Part shown: one piece after another, positions 49,503-58,747 of the stretch | Layout: the number at the start of each line of letters is the position of its first letter | Position numbering within the stretch: position 1 is the stretch's first letter | Assembly: GCA_018713365.1 (NCBI GenBank) | Contig: DVOU01000040.1 | Span: 1 to 64,000, forward strand | Reading direction: 5' to 3' | DNA from: Pullichristensenella excrementipullorum | Lineage (GTDB): Bacteria > Bacillota > Clostridia > Christensenellales > Aristaeellaceae | DNA: 64,000 bases | Translations under genes and position numbers: made by a program | The notes under the pieces: model-generated | The model's input: only the letters and a program-made list of their open reading frames with translations | Told to the model about the DNA's origin: nothing | The model's database searches: none

Positions 49503-51374
49503 TTACGCCGCCGTTACGGTGACGGTGAAGGGGTTGGAGTAGAGGAAGTATTCGCCGTAGGAAGCGCCGTCGATGACCAGTTCCTGCGCAAGGCGGTAGA
49601 TGACCAGCGCCTCGCCCTCGCTGTCCAGCGCGCCGCCCACGACGATGGCTTCGAGGCCGTCCACGGTCACCTGCTCGCCGTTCTGGGTGGTGACGGTCGG
49701 GGCGGGCAGCTCGCCGCCCACGGCGATGGTGGCGTCAGCGGCGTCGATATCGACGATGAAGTCGCTCGCCCACCAGGCGAAGTTGGTGGTCAGGCCGTAG
49801 ATGCCGTTCAGGTAGGCTTCGGCGAAGGCGGCGGCGTCGTTGTAGGTCCACGGCCACACGGTCAGGCCGCGGTGACGGCCGGCGGAGACCACGTCGTAGG
49901 AGAAGCCGCTGGCGGGGTTGTAAGTGGCGTTCCACTTGTCCAGTTCGGCGTAGAGCATGGCCACGCACTCTTCCACGGTGGCTTCGCCGCTCTCGATCAT
50001 CTCGCCGTAGGACTCGTACATGGGCAGGTTGGACTCGGGATCGGCGTAGCCCTCCATGCCCAGCGCGCCGACGCTCATCTCCGGCCAGGACGCATACATT
50101 TCCTCGAGGATGTTGACGTTGAAGGAGATGGTGAACACTTCGCCGAAGTTGTCGTACTCATCCACGAGGTTGTGCAGGGCGATGACGATGGCGGGGTCGT
50201 TGGTCTTGATCTCGGTATCATGCACCACGCCGCTGTCCTTGAACAGCTCGAAGAACTCGCGCAAAGTGGGCATGCGCTGGGAGGACAGGTAGCGGATGTA
50301 GCCGTAGCGGGACTCGTCCGCGCTCTGGTTGTTGGCGGCCTGCACGCCCTCCTCGCCCTCGTTGATGAAGGGCATGGCGAGGATCTCGTTCAGGGAGAGG
50401 ATGTTGAGGTTTTCGATGTCCTCGCGGCCAAAGAGGCGGGCGAGGGATTCATCGTGGTTGATGATGATCTCGCGGTCGGCGGTGAGGTGGATGTCGTTCT
50501 CGATGGAGTCCGCGCCGGCGGTGCAGGCGCCGATGGCGGAGAGGGTGGTGTTCTCCACGTACTCGCTGGGCATGCCGCGATGGCCGACGATCAGCGAGGG
50601 GCGCAGCAGCGAGGGCGCGCTGTCGGCAAAGAAGCCCAGTCCGTCGATGGCGGCCTGATAGTCGTCCACCAGCACGCCGTTGGCGCCGTTGGTGTACTGC
50701 GTGAGCAGCGCCGCCTCGGTGGAGGAGGTGGCCACCCACACGGTGGAGCAGCGGCCCTGCAGGTACTGCACGTTTTCCTCGGTGGCGATCTGCTCGGGGA
50801 TCAGGCAGACCTTGGCGTGGCTGCCGTTGGTGGTGGCGATGATCTCATTGAGCGTGTCCTCGTCGGCTTCGGTGAGGTCGCGGAAGTCGATGAGGCCGCG
50901 CACGGGGTTGAGGTCGGCAACGTCCTTGACCAGCGCCGCGTTTTCATGGGAGGCGGCCACGAACACGTCGCCCAGACCGGACTCGATGAGGTAGAACTTC
51001 AGCGCCGCGGCGGTCTCCGCGTCGGAGACGTACAGCGCCGGGATGATGGTGCCGGCGGTGGCGGCCACGTACTCGTCGAGGGATCCGGCGATGACGTTGC
51101 CGGCGGCGTCCAGCACGCGCAGGCCGGCGTCCATATAAACAAGGGCAGTGGCGGGGCGGACATCCGCGTTGGCCACGTCGAGTACGCTGGCGTCGGCGTT
51201 CCAGGCTACGGTGGAGGAAAGCACGAAGGAGGTCTCCGGCTCGTACACCTGCGCGTAGGCCATGATCGCCCCGGCGGGGACGGGGGCGGGCGTCGGCTCG
51301 GCTTCTTCGGCCACAGCCAGCGCCGGGAGGAGGACGCTCAGCGCGAGCGCCAGGAGGACGGTGAGCTTTTTCAT
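49503..51374 (-). CDS. Exported glycerophosphodiester phosphodiesterase-family protein
   Basis: A 623-residue secreted protein with signal peptide MKKLTVLLALALSVLLPALA. The central GDPD domain starts with IVGHRGMPSEYVENT (about residue 265), then GADSIENDIHLTADREIIINHDESLARL, carrying the catalytic His pair and metal ligands for hydrolysing glycerophosphodiesters. Its C-terminal half has WPWTYND. The region before it (about 30-260) looks like a degenerate second barrel ending GANGVLVDDYQAAI, the place where GDPD enzymes have GVDGIITDYP; it lacks catalytic residues. The last 80 residues form an Ig-like beta domain (ATIAVGGELPAPTVTTQNGE). Role in lipoteichoic-acid or phospholipid turnover is inferred. 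Confidence 0.87.
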   Translation of the reverse strand: MKKLTVLLALALSVLLPALAVAEEAEPTPAPVPAGAIMAYAQVYEPETSFVLSSTVAWNADASVLDVANADVRPATALVYMDAGLRVLDAAGNVIAGSLDEYVAATAGTIIPALYVSDAETAAALKFYLIESGLGDVFVAASHENAALVKDVADLNPVRGLIDFRDLTEADEDTLNEIIATTNGSHAKVCLIPEQIATEENVQYLQGRCSTVWVATSSTEAALLTQYTNGANGVLVDDYQAAIDGLGFFADSAPSLLRPSLIVGHRGMPSEYVENTTLSAIGACTAGADSIENDIHLTADREIIINHDESLARLFGREDIENLNILSLNEILAMPFINEGEEGVQAANNQSADESRYGYIRYLSSQRMPTLREFFELFKDSGVVHDTEIKTNDPAIVIALHNLVDEYDNFGEVFTISFNVNILEEMYASWPEMSVGALGMEGYADPESNLPMYESYGEMIESGEATVEECVAMLYAELDKWNATYNPASGFSYDVVSAGRHRGLTVWPWTYNDAAAFAEAYLNGIYGLTTNFAWWASDFIVDIDAADATIAVGGELPAPTVTTQNGEQVTVDGLEAIVVGGALDSEGEALVIYRLAQELVIDGASYGEYFLYSNPFTVTVTAA

Positions 51375-51540
51375 GGGCACATTCTCCTTTTTCCTTGGTT
51401 TTCCGGGGGACGTGTCCATTGTAAGGGCCGTGCGTATGCTCCGTGTCTGGCAAATTTTTGCCGGGGGTAAAAGTTTGGGTGCGGTTTTCCCGGCGCGGGG
51501 CGGCATGTGTCTTGGGCGCTTTAAGAAACGGGAAGAAAAG

Positions 51541-51567
51541 AAAAACGCCCGCCGCAAAGGACGGGCG
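51541..51567 (-). terminator. Intrinsic terminator of the glycosyltransferase operon
   Basis: CGCCCG stem (51546-51551 with 51562-51567) with a T5 tail on the minus strand, 12 bases past the last glycosyltransferase stop. Confidence 0.8.
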
Positions 51568-51578
51568 CATGAGAAGAG

Positions 51579-52592
51579 CTATTTTTTGTAGATCACGTGC
51601 CTGCGCCGCTGGCGGTAGCGGATGCGCTCGTAGACGAGGGCCACGTCCGGGCAAATGCAGAGGATGATGGCGTACAGCTTGCGGTGCGGCGGCAGCCAGA
51701 AGGAATGCTTCGTGCGCAGAAGGTCGGGCAGCCGCTCGCGGAAGGCGCGGATGTGGCGCTTCCAGGTGGGCAGGCGGCGGTAGTGCGGGCAATCGAGGAT
51801 GTTGTTCAGGCAGACGATGCGGATGTGGTAGGCGCGCGCCTTGGCCGCCTCCAGCGATTCGGGGTAGGACTTGCGGGCGATGCGCACGATCTCCTCATGG
51901 GCGGCCACGCGGTCGTCCACCATGGAATCGCCGCGGGTGCGCATGGTGCTGCCGGGGCGCTGGCGGTAGAAGTACAGCACGTCGCCCAGCACCAGCGCCG
52001 ATCCGGCGCGCGCTGCCAGCGAGGCCATGACGAAGGCGTCCTCGCACTTCATGCCCACGGGAAAGCGCAGCCCCTCAAAGAGCGCGGCGCGCACCAGCTT
52101 GTCGCTGACCACCTCGGTCATGCCCTGTTCGCGGCCGGCCAGCGCGTGGAAAATGGCCTTGTTGCCGAGGATGCGGCGCGGCGTGTGGGCGCTGGGCAGG
52201 CGGCGGATCTCCTCGTCGTAAACTTCCAGTTCGCGGAAGATGACAAGGTCGGCGCGGCTCTCCTGCGCGGCCTTGGTGAGGATCTCGCAGGCGTCCTCGC
52301 GCAGAAAATCGTCGCTGTCGAGAAACAGATAGTAGTTGCCCGTGGCCGCTTCCAGCCCGGCGTTGCGCGCCGTGGAGACGCCGCCGTTTTCCTTGTGGAT
52401 GACGCGCACGTTCCGCGGGTGGCGGGCGGCAAATTCGTCGCAGATGGCGCCGCAGCGGTCGGGCGAGCCGTCGTCGATGAGGATGACCTCAAGGCGGTCA
52501 AAGATGGTCTGTTCCTCCAAAGAGCGCAGACAGCGCGGCAGATAGTCCTCCACGCCGTAGACGGGGATGATGGCGCTGATGTTGACTTCCAT
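51579..52592 (-). CDS. Family 2 glycosyltransferase (third in operon)
   Basis: A 337-residue GT-A enzyme that transfers a sugar from a nucleotide donor onto a surface glycan. The start block ISAIIPVYGVEDYLPRCLRS, the donor site LIDDGSPDRCG, GGVSTARNAGLEAATGNYYL and the metal-binding FLDSDDF are standard for GT2. The C-terminal 120 residues end in a basic tail (RYRQRRRHVIYKK). It starts at the base directly after the stop of its paralogue. Confidence 0.92.
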   Translation of the reverse strand: MEVNISAIIPVYGVEDYLPRCLRSLEEQTIFDRLEVILIDDGSPDRCGAICDEFAARHPRNVRVIHKENGGVSTARNAGLEAATGNYYLFLDSDDFLREDACEILTKAAQESRADLVIFRELEVYDEEIRRLPSAHTPRRILGNKAIFHALAGREQGMTEVVSDKLVRAALFEGLRFPVGMKCEDAFVMASLAARAGSALVLGDVLYFYRQRPGSTMRTRGDSMVDDRVAAHEEIVRIARKSYPESLEAAKARAYHIRIVCLNNILDCPHYRRLPTWKRHIRAFRERLPDLLRTKHSFWLPPHRKLYAIILCICPDVALVYERIRYRQRRRHVIYKK

Positions 52593-53594
52593 TTACGCCG
52601 CCCCCTTTCCGCGCCCGGCGCGGCGGCGGTGCAAAAGGCGCGCCAGCGGCGGGCAGAGGCAGAGAAGCACGGCGTAGACCTTGCGCGAGGGCGGCAGCCA
52701 GCGGCGCTCGCCGTTTTTCAAAAGCGCGCCCAGTTGGCCGCGCAGGGCCCTGACGTGGCGGCGGAAGCAGGCCTTGTCGCCCATGCCGGGGCAGTCCATC
52801 ATGTCGTTTAGGATGAACAGGCGCATGTACAGCGTGCGCGCTTGCGCCACCTCGCGCAGTTCGGGCCAGGTCTGTACGGTGAGGCGCTCGGCCTCCTCGT
52901 GGACGGACACGCGCTCATCCAGCAGTTCCGGGCGCAGCGTGTGCATGATGCTGCCGTGGCGCAGGCGGTAGAAGTACAGCGCCGGGGCGGGGATGACCGC
53001 GCGCCGCAGGCGGCACAGCACGTGGAAGAGAAAGGGCACGTCCTCGCAGACAGCGCCCACGGGGAAGCGCGTGTCGCCGACGATGTCGCGGCGGTAGGCC
53101 TTGGGGGCGTTTTCGAGGATGCCACAGGTGTGCAAAAGCAGGGCGCGGTGGACTTCCGGGCCTTCGAGGAAGAGCGTCTCCGGCGCGTCCGGGGCGCTGA
53201 CCTCCTCGTCGCCGTAGACGTTGGCCAGGCGCAGAAACACGCCCTCCGCGCCCTCGTCCAGATATTTGAGGACGATCTCCACCGCATCGCGGCGGATGAA
53301 ATCGTCGCTGTCCACAAAGAGGAAGTACTCGCCGCTGGCAACGCGCATGCCGCTGTTGCGCGCGGCGCTGAGGCCGCCGTTTTTCTGGTGGACGACTTTT
53401 ACGCGCACATCCGGGCGGCTCGCGGCAAATTCGTCGCACATGCGCCCGCCGCCGTCGGTGGAGCCGTCGTCCACGAGTACGATCTCCATGCGCGCAAGGG
53501 CGGTCTGGTCGGTGAGCGAGCGCAGGCAGCGCCCGAGGTACTGTTCCACATTGTATACCGGCACGATGACGCTGATCGCAGAGGTTTCAGCCAT
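52593..53594 (-). CDS. Family 2 glycosyltransferase (second in operon)
   Basis: A 333-residue paralogue of both neighbours. GT2 blocks: ISVIVPVYNVEQYLGRCLRS, LVDDGSTDGGG, GGLSAARNSGMRVASGEYFL and FVDSDDF. The C-terminal region carries the shared motif LPPSRKVYAVLLCLCPPLA also found in the others. It follows the first glycosyltransferase after 14 bases. Acceptor and donor are unknown. Confidence 0.92.
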   Translation of the reverse strand: MAETSAISVIVPVYNVEQYLGRCLRSLTDQTALARMEIVLVDDGSTDGGGRMCDEFAASRPDVRVKVVHQKNGGLSAARNSGMRVASGEYFLFVDSDDFIRRDAVEIVLKYLDEGAEGVFLRLANVYGDEEVSAPDAPETLFLEGPEVHRALLLHTCGILENAPKAYRRDIVGDTRFPVGAVCEDVPFLFHVLCRLRRAVIPAPALYFYRLRHGSIMHTLRPELLDERVSVHEEAERLTVQTWPELREVAQARTLYMRLFILNDMMDCPGMGDKACFRRHVRALRGQLGALLKNGERRWLPPSRKVYAVLLCLCPPLARLLHRRRAGRGKGAA

Positions 53595-53608
53595 GGGGCA
53601 TGGCCCTC

Positions 53609-54601
53609 CTAGTGTTCATAAGTAAGGATGCCGCGGTCGCGGCGGCAGCGGCGGCGCACATAGGCGGCCACCAGATCGGGGCACAAGAGCGCCGCCAGCG
53701 CGTATACGCGGCGCATGGGGCGCACCTGCGGGCAGCGCTGAAAGAGCAGCGAGCCCAGCCGCTTGCGCAACAGGCGGTACTGGAACTTCCAGCAGGGGTG
53801 TTTGCGGAAGCGGTCGCACTCGAAGATGGCGTCCAGCGAGCGCAGCTGGATGATGTTGTAGCGCCCCCAGGCGAGGTCCAGGTATTGGGGGTACTTTTCC
53901 TTCGCCAGCTCCACCAGCGGGGAGGTGGCCTCCAGCCACTGGTTGAGGCGGCCGTCGCGCGTGTGGGTGATGCTCATCGGCCGCATGCGGTAGTAGTACA
54001 GCACGTCCGGCAGCATCAGCAGTTTCTGCGCGCGGGAGATGACCGCGGGCAGCAGGTAGGCGTCCTCGTAGATGCGGCCCACGGGGTAGCGCAAGCCGTC
54101 GTAAAGGGCGCGGCGGTAGAGCTTGTCCCAACAGAAGTACTTGAAGCGCTTGTCGAACAGGGCGGTAAAGGCCTTGTCGTTGCCGTCAAAGAGCGTTTCT
54201 TCGCCGCCGACCACCTTCATCACCGCCTCGTCGCCCCAGACGCTGGCAAAGCCGAAGCAGACCACGTCCGCGCCGGTGCGCATGGCGGCGCCGTAAGCGC
54301 GGGCGAAGCACTCCGGCTCGATAAAGTCGTCGCTGTCCACAAAGCCGATGAAGTCGCCCGTGGCTGCGTCCAGCCCGGCGTTGCGCGCCGAGGAGACGCC
54401 GCCGTTTTCCTTGTGGATGACGCGGGCGTTCGCGTTCGCCTTCGCGTATTCGTCGCAGATGCGACCGCTTTGGTCGGTGGAGCCGTCGTCCACCAGCAGA
54501 AGCTCGATGTCTTCCAATGTCTGCGCGGAAAGCGAGTCCAGACAGCGCGGAAGGTAGTTTTCCACATTGTAGACCGTTACGATGACGCTGACCTTGGGCA
54601 T
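53609..54601 (-). CDS. Family 2 glycosyltransferase (first in operon)
   Basis: A 330-residue GT2 enzyme: VSVIVTVYNVENYLPRCLDS, LLVDDGSTDQSGRICDEY, GGVSSARNAGLDAATGDFIG and FVDSDDF. The C-terminal domain ends with a membrane-proximal basic segment. The frame stays open far upstream on this strand, antisense to the sugar importer; the start is set at ATG 54601 with a GGAGG-rich site before it. It heads an operon of three paralogues probably building a repeating surface polysaccharide with the CapD-type dehydratase. Confidence 0.92.
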   Translation of the reverse strand: MPKVSVIVTVYNVENYLPRCLDSLSAQTLEDIELLLVDDGSTDQSGRICDEYAKANANARVIHKENGGVSSARNAGLDAATGDFIGFVDSDDFIEPECFARAYGAAMRTGADVVCFGFASVWGDEAVMKVVGGEETLFDGNDKAFTALFDKRFKYFCWDKLYRRALYDGLRYPVGRIYEDAYLLPAVISRAQKLLMLPDVLYYYRMRPMSITHTRDGRLNQWLEATSPLVELAKEKYPQYLDLAWGRYNIIQLRSLDAIFECDRFRKHPCWKFQYRLLRKRLGSLLFQRCPQVRPMRRVYALAALLCPDLVAAYVRRRCRRDRGILTYEH

Positions 54602-54715
54602 GCGCGCTCCCTCCCTCCTGTGTGCAGTATACCAGAACAGGGGCGGAAAGTAAATATTTTCTGCCCGTTTCCCCATGAAAATAGGCGCATATCGATAAAT
54701 CGCTAACGTTTTCCC

Positions 54716-54744
54716 TTGACAAAGGGCGACAAATGTTTTATAAT
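54716..54744 (+). promoter_or_regulatory. Promoter of the second sugar importer
   Basis: TTGACA (54716-54721), 17-bp spacer, TATAAT (54739-54744): full consensus. It lies in an A+T-rich patch about 50 bases before the binding-protein start. Confidence 0.94.
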
Positions 54745-54796
54745 TTGGTTCAACAGCATGGAAACATGCGAAAAAACAGGAGGAGAAGTGTCCATT

Positions 54797-55714
54797 ATGA
54801 AGAAAGTACTTGTCCTGATCCTTGCTCTGGCACTGTTGTGTTCCACCGCCATGGCCGCCGAGATCGGCTTTTTGCCGCCGGCCATGACCAGCCCCTTCTA
54901 TGCCAGCTGCATCGAGGGCGCGACCCCCGTTGCCGAGGCCAACGGCTATGACCTCCTGGTCATGTCCCCGCCGACCGAGGACGACTACGCCACCCAGATG
55001 TCCATGATGGAGGACATGATTACCCGCGGCGTGGCCGGCATCGCCGTTTGCGGCATCAACCTGGACGCCCTCATCCCCGGCATCCAGAAGGCCAATGAGG
55101 CCGGCATCCCGGTGGTCATGTTCAACACCATCACCGAGCTGGAAGGCGCGGAAGTGTACGCCTACTCCGGCTACAACCAGTACGGCGGCGGCGCCAAGAT
55201 CGCCGACTGGGTCAACGAGCAGACCGGCGGCGAAGCCAAGGTCGCCATCATCGAGGGCCTGCCCTCTGACTTCACCACCCAGCGCATGGGCGGCTTCGTG
55301 GACCGCGCCGCCGAGGCCTATCCGGGCATCGAAGTGGTCGCCACCCAGCCGGGCGACTGGGTCCGTGAGACCGGCATGAACGCCGCCATGGACATGCTGC
55401 AGGCCCATCCCGAGATCAACGTCATCTACGGCCTGTCTGACGAAATGGCGCTGGGCGCCGTGCAGGCCTGCAAGCAGCTCGGCCGCGACGACATCATCGT
55501 GGTCGGCCTCGACGGCAACCCCAACGCCCTTGAGAGCGTGAAGGCCGGCGAGCTGGACGCCACCCTGGACTGCGGCCCGGTCGCCATCGGCGCCAACGCC
55601 GTGCAGGCCATCATCGACGCCATCAACGGCGTGGAGCGCGAGGAGAAGGTCATCGAGGCGGAGACCACCGTCGTGGACATCACGCTGGTCGATGAGTTCC
55701 TGCCCGAGGCGTAA
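54797..55714 (+). CDS. Secreted sugar-binding protein of the second importer
   Basis: A 305-residue type 1 binding protein with signal peptide MKKVLVLILALALLCSTAMA and no lipobox. Hallmarks: IGFLPPAMTSPFYASCIEGA, GINLDALIPGIQKANEAGIP, AIIEGLPSDFTTQRMGGFVD and VVGLDGNPNALESVKAGELD. It resembles ribose/autoinducer-2-type binding proteins in layout, but the ligand cannot be named. It is first in the operon, before a hairpin-rich gap and the ATPase and permease genes. An AGGAGGAG site precedes the ATG. Confidence 0.92.
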   Translation: MKKVLVLILALALLCSTAMAAEIGFLPPAMTSPFYASCIEGATPVAEANGYDLLVMSPPTEDDYATQMSMMEDMITRGVAGIAVCGINLDALIPGIQKANEAGIPVVMFNTITELEGAEVYAYSGYNQYGGGAKIADWVNEQTGGEAKVAIIEGLPSDFTTQRMGGFVDRAAEAYPGIEVVATQPGDWVRETGMNAAMDMLQAHPEINVIYGLSDEMALGAVQACKQLGRDDIIVVGLDGNPNALESVKAGELDATLDCGPVAIGANAVQAIIDAINGVEREEKVIEAETTVVDITLVDEFLPEA

Positions 55715-55750
55715 GCAACAGCACACCCGCCTGACTGCGGGAAACGCGGA

Positions 55751-55826
55751 AGGCCCGGCGAAGCGCATCCTTCGCGCGGGCTTTCCCGCCTGTTGTGCGG
55801 CGGCGCGGCATGTGTCGCCGCACAAC
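55751..55826 (+). promoter_or_regulatory. Intra-operon hairpins between binding protein and ATPase
   Basis: First stem about 55751-55763 with 55770-55783 (one bulge). Second stem GTTGTGCGGCG (55792-55802) with CGCCGCACAAC (55816-55826), perfect over 11 bp. Neither has a strong T run. They would protect the binding-protein message or partly stop transcription, giving more binding protein than ATPase. Confidence 0.6.
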
Positions 55827-55873
55827 GCATACAAAGCGCGGGCTCTTCCCGCGCGTGGAAGGGAGGAAACGCC

Positions 55874-57376
55874 GTGGCAGAATTTCTGGAAATGCGCGAG
55901 ATCGTCAAGCGCTTCCCCGGCGTGTTGGCGCTCGACCATGTGAGCCTGTCCGTGCGCAAGGGCGAGGTCCACGCCCTGTTGGGCGAGAACGGCGCGGGCA
56001 AATCGACGCTGATGAAGGTGCTTTCCGGCGCGTACAGCAAGGATGAGGGCGCGATCCTCATCGACGGCAAGGAAGTGGACATCCGCTCCTCGGCCGACGC
56101 GCAGAAACTGGGCATCTCCATCATCTATCAGGAACTGAACCTCACCGAGCAGCTCACCGTGGCGGAAAACATCTTCATGGGCCGTCCGATCATGAAAAAT
56201 CCCCTCATGGTGGACTGGGGCGCCATGTACCGCGAGGCGCAGAAGCTGCTGGACGATCTGGGCGTGGAGATCAACGCCCATTCCCTCATCCGCGACCTTG
56301 GCGTGGCCCACAAACAGATGGTGGAAGTGGCCAAGGCGCTGTCGCTCAACGCGCGCATACTCGTCATGGACGAGCCGACCGCGCCGCTGACCAACCGTGA
56401 GATCGACACGCTGTTTGGCATCATCCGCATGCTCAAGGAACGCGGCGTGGCCATCATATACATCTCCCACCGCCTTGAAGAGGTCAAGGAAGTCTGCGAC
56501 CGCGCCACAATCATGCGCGATGGCAAGAACATCACCGCCGTGGACGTGGCGGACGTAAGCATCGACGAGATCATCCGCTACATGGTGGGCCGCGAACTGA
56601 AGGAGAAGTTCCCCAAGATCCACGTGCCGCTGGGCGAGGAGCTTCTGCGCGTGGAGCATTTGAACGCCGGCAAGCAGGTGAGGGACATCTCCCTTTCCGT
56701 GCGCGCGGGCGAGATCCTCGGCATCGCCGGGCTGGTGGGCGCGGGCCGCACGGAGACGGCGCGGGCCATCTTCGGCATGGACAAAAAGGATTCCGGCGAG
56801 ATCTATCTGGCCGGCAAGCGCGTGGACATCCGCCGCCCGCTGGACGCCATCAAAGCCGGCTTCGGCTTCGCCACCGAGGACCGCAAGGACGAGGGACTGG
56901 TGCTGACGATGAACGTGGGCCACAACATCACTTTGGCCACGCTCTCGGACTTTGCCCACCTGGGCAAGCTCAACCTGAAACAGGAGCGCGACACGGTGCT
57001 TGACTACATCAAGCGCCTCAACATCAAGACGCCTTCGCATCTGCAACTGGCGCGCAACCTTTCCGGCGGCAACCAGCAGAAGGTGGTGCTGGCCAAGTGG
57101 CTTTTGAGCCGCTCGAAGGTCATCATCTTCGACGAGCCGACGCGCGGCATCGACGTGGGCGCGAAAATCGAGGTCTACAACATCATCAACGAGCTGATCC
57201 GTCAGGGCGCGGCGGTGGTGATGATCTCCTCGGAGCTGCCGGAGATCCTCGGCATGAGCGACCGCGTGGCCGTCATGCATCAGGGCGCCATCACCGGCAC
57301 CTTCGCAAACGACGGCACGCTCACCCAGGAAAAGATACTCTACTACGCCACCGGTGGCGACCTGCATACGGCATAA
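55874..57376 (+). CDS. Sugar ABC importer ATPase, RbsA/MglA type (second system)
   Basis: A 500-residue double ATPase. First domain: Walker A GENGAGKST, Walker B LVMDEPTAPLT. Second domain: degenerate GLVGAGRTE, signature NLSGGNQQKVVLAKW and FDEPTRGIDVGAK. The start is a GTG at 55874 with GGGAGGAA before it, giving MAEFLEMREIVKRFPGVLAL. It is a paralogue of the ATPase at 12788. Confidence 0.93.
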   Translation: MAEFLEMREIVKRFPGVLALDHVSLSVRKGEVHALLGENGAGKSTLMKVLSGAYSKDEGAILIDGKEVDIRSSADAQKLGISIIYQELNLTEQLTVAENIFMGRPIMKNPLMVDWGAMYREAQKLLDDLGVEINAHSLIRDLGVAHKQMVEVAKALSLNARILVMDEPTAPLTNREIDTLFGIIRMLKERGVAIIYISHRLEEVKEVCDRATIMRDGKNITAVDVADVSIDEIIRYMVGRELKEKFPKIHVPLGEELLRVEHLNAGKQVRDISLSVRAGEILGIAGLVGAGRTETARAIFGMDKKDSGEIYLAGKRVDIRRPLDAIKAGFGFATEDRKDEGLVLTMNVGHNITLATLSDFAHLGKLNLKQERDTVLDYIKRLNIKTPSHLQLARNLSGGNQQKVVLAKWLLSRSKVIIFDEPTRGIDVGAKIEVYNIINELIRQGAAVVMISSELPEILGMSDRVAVMHQGAITGTFANDGTLTQEKILYYATGGDLHTA

Positions 57377-57389
57377 GGGGGACCGCGAG

Positions 57390-58688
57390 ATGAAAAAGAA
57401 CATGAAGATCCTGTTGATCGTCTGCCTGGTGCTGGGCGTGGCGCTGATGGCCCTGTGGGGCTATGTGCAGTTAAACGCCGACGCCATTGCCGACATCAGC
57501 GCCCGCGTGGACGCTTACAAACAGGCGCAGGCGCAGGTGGAAGCGGCCCGCGTGCTGGGGAAGGAGCCCGACCCGGCGATTTTGGAGGAAGTGGAAGAGG
57601 TCGAATTGAGCGGCTCGGAAAACCTGCTTCTCTCCCTCAACGGCTACAAGAGCGCCTTCCTCGTGGTGGGCATCGACCTGCTGCTCATCGGCGTTCTCGG
57701 CTTTGTCTATCCCGCCATCAAGAAGAGCCGCGGCGGCAAGAAGAAAGTTTCCTCGGCCAACAACATCGTCGGCATACTCATCGCGCTGGTGGTGCTGTGT
57801 CTCGATCTGCAATTGGCGCAGCCGGTGTTCCTCACCAGCAGCAACCTGCTCAACGTTTTGCAGCAGATCTCGACGAACTTCGTCATCGCCATCGGCATGA
57901 CGTTCGTCATCATCTCCGGCGGCATCGACCTCTCCGTCGGCTCGAACATCGCCGTCACCGGCCTTCTCATGGCCATCATGATGAAGAACTGGGGCGTGGG
58001 CGTGCTGCCGACGCTGATCGTCTCCCTGATCTTCGCCGGATTGATCGGCCTGATCAACGGCGCGCTGATCGCCTTCCTCAACCTGCCGCCGTTCATCGCC
58101 ACCTTGGGCATGATGTCCATCGCCCGCGGCGCGGCCTACACCATCACCGGCGGCGCGCCCATCTACACCATGCCCTCGGGCTTCACCGCCATTTCCTCGC
58201 GCGTGGCGAATATACCGCTGTACACCATCCTCATCATGGCGGCGGTGTTCCTGCTGGGCTGGTACTGCCTGCGCTACACGCGCGTGGGCCGCTACACCTA
58301 CGCCATCGGCGGCAATGAGAACTGCGCCAAGCTCTCCGGCATCAATCTGAGCAAGATCAAGTGCTTCGTCTACGTCATCAGCGGCCTGTGCTGCGGCGTG
58401 GCGGCGATCTTGCTCACCTCCCGCCTTGACTCCGCCGTGCCCACCAACGCCGACGGCCAGGAGATGGACGCCATCGCCGCGGTCGTCATCGGCGGCACGT
58501 CCATGAAGGGCGGCGAGGGCAGCATGGTCGGCACCCTCATCGGCATTTTCATCATCGGCGTCATCGCCAACGGCCTGAACCTGCTGGGCGTGGCCCAGGG
58601 CCCGCAGCGCATGGTCAAGGGCCTGATCATCGTCGTGGCCGTCATCATCGACGTGCTGCGCCGCCGCGCCGCCGAGTCCGCCCGTTAA
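57390..58688 (+). CDS. Sugar ABC importer permease with N-terminal extension
   Basis: A 432-residue RbsC-type permease, about 100 residues longer than usual. The canonical part starts near residue 120 and contains ISGGIDLSVGSNIAVTG, INGALIAFLNLPPFIATLGM and VIGGTSMKGGEGSMVGT. The extension has two extra membrane helices (about 5-27 and 88-110) flanking a hydrophilic, Ala/Gln/Glu-rich helical segment (SARVDAYKQAQAQVEAARV), then a basic linker KKSRGGKKK. Such an extension could anchor a partner or sense the bound state; that is speculation. It follows the ATPase after 13 bases. Confidence 0.92.
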   Translation: MKKNMKILLIVCLVLGVALMALWGYVQLNADAIADISARVDAYKQAQAQVEAARVLGKEPDPAILEEVEEVELSGSENLLLSLNGYKSAFLVVGIDLLLIGVLGFVYPAIKKSRGGKKKVSSANNIVGILIALVVLCLDLQLAQPVFLTSSNLLNVLQQISTNFVIAIGMTFVIISGGIDLSVGSNIAVTGLLMAIMMKNWGVGVLPTLIVSLIFAGLIGLINGALIAFLNLPPFIATLGMMSIARGAAYTITGGAPIYTMPSGFTAISSRVANIPLYTILIMAAVFLLGWYCLRYTRVGRYTYAIGGNENCAKLSGINLSKIKCFVYVISGLCCGVAAILLTSRLDSAVPTNADGQEMDAIAAVVIGGTSMKGGEGSMVGTLIGIFIIGVIANGLNLLGVAQGPQRMVKGLIIVVAVIIDVLRRRAAESAR

Positions 58689-58709
58689 AGCTGGCTCCCC
58701 AGGCGCGAA

Positions 58710-58747
58710 ACGCCTCCCGCCCGAAAGAATGGGTGGGAGGCGTTTTT
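58710..58747 (+). terminator. Intrinsic terminator of the second sugar importer
   Basis: ACGCCTCCCGCC (58710-58721) pairs with GGGTGGGAGGCGT (58731-58743), followed by T5. Confidence 0.93.

Noticed and set aside
54602..57403. Extension of the first glycosyltransferase frame upstream by more than 900 codons
   Set aside because: The extension is antisense to the sugar importer genes and includes no glycosyltransferase features; the ATG at 54601 has a good ribosome site.
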